Of a DNA stretch of 64,000 bases, positions 63,779 through 64,000 are shown in pieces (positions within the stretch are counted from its first letter, which is position 1; the number at the start of each line of letters is the position of its first letter). The stretch is from Rhizobiaceae bacterium. Lineage in GTDB: Bacteria > Pseudomonadota > Alphaproteobacteria > Rhizobiales > Rhizobiaceae. The notes beneath the pieces are model-generated. The model ran no database searches. It had not been told where the DNA came from and was given only the letters and a program-made list of their open reading frames with translations. The stretch lies in the NCBI GenBank assembly GCA_025698895.1, contig JAILWO010000001.1, positions 1,151,001 through 1,215,000 of the forward strand, given 5' to 3'. The translations under genes were made by a program, and so were the position numbers.

Positions 63779-64000
63779 ATGAAAATTCTTCGCAGAATGC
63801 TTCTCGCCGGCGCCATGTCGGGGATCGCGCTGGCTCCGTTCATGAATGCGAGCTGGGCCGAGACCTACCGCATCGGTGTCATGAACGCGCTCACGGGCCC
63901 CTATGCCTTCGGCGGCGTTCCCATCCAGAACGCGATGAAGCTTGCCATCGAGAAGGCCAATGAGAGCGGCGATCTCGGCGATGTCGAGCTCGAAGTGGTC
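63779..64000 (+). CDS. livK: ABC substrate-binding protein, LivK-like (3' end outside window)
   Basis: Starting at ATG 63779 behind gggaggaa, the visible 74 residues comprise a signal peptide (RRMLLAGAMSGIALAPF to SWA/ETY) and the beginning of a type I periplasmic binding fold (IGVMNALTGPYAFGGVP). It lies 91 bp after livF and must be the ligand-binding component of this importer. Confidence 0.85.
   Translation, partial: MKILRRMLLAGAMSGIALAPFMNASWAETYRIGVMNALTGPYAFGGVPIQNAMKLAIEKANESGDLGDVELEVV

Overview
The window is GC-rich alphaproteobacterial DNA, most likely from a Rhizobiales (Phyllobacteriaceae- or Mesorhizobium-like) chromosome or large replicon. This rests on gene content: MocR-type regulators, several TRAP and ABC substrate-binding proteins, a LivHMGF cassette, IS21/IS91/IS256 remnants of rhizobial type, and long spurious antisense frames caused by high GC. 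No rRNA, tRNA, CRISPR array or phage structural gene was seen.

Positions 1-29000 form a defence island. In order it holds: an ImmA/IrrE-type peptidase overlapping a PIN-domain gene; an OLD-nuclease plus UvrD-helicase pair of Gabija (GajAB) type behind a perfect 26-bp tandem duplication; a broken IS91 transposase abutting a broken LysR gene; a type I restriction-modification operon (hsdR-hsdM-hsdS) that continues into a DUF262/HNH/AlbA_2 fusion gene and a second UvrD-like helicase; a complete type I Zorya operon (zorA-zorB-zorC-zorD, minus strand) with an added ASCH-domain gene at its 3' end; and a decayed IS256/IS21 zone with two paralogous two-helix membrane proteins. The least familiar parts are the DUF262-AlbA_2/helicase pair, the ASCH gene riding on Zorya, and the paired membrane proteins.

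Positions 29300-37500 hold a MocR-like regulator convergent with a seven-gene minus-strand operon: a Tat-exported NMT1-like binding protein, ABC ATPase and permease, nucleoside phosphorylase, MtnA-like isomerase, amidohydrolase (deaminase type) and class II aldolase. Together these fit import and salvage of a 5'-deoxynucleoside or methylthionucleoside (DHAP-shunt-like chemistry, deaminating variant).

Positions 38100-60240 are a catabolic region: an enolase-superfamily enzyme, quinone oxidoreductase, tyrosine phosphatase, APH-like phosphotransferase, two CYP199-like cytochromes P450 each near NIPSNAP/EthD-type proteins and SDR dehydrogenases, a KstD-like flavoprotein, a homodimeric-E1/transketolase-like enzyme with a divergent Lrp regulator, a DMT exporter, and three TRAP DctP binding proteins without any TRAP permease. 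Much of it looks like two diverged copies of one P450/EthD/SDR/DctP module acting on an unknown hydrophobic or aromatic substrate.

Positions 60451-64000 carry a LivH-LivM-LivG-LivF ABC importer followed by its LivK-type binding protein, which is cut by the window end.
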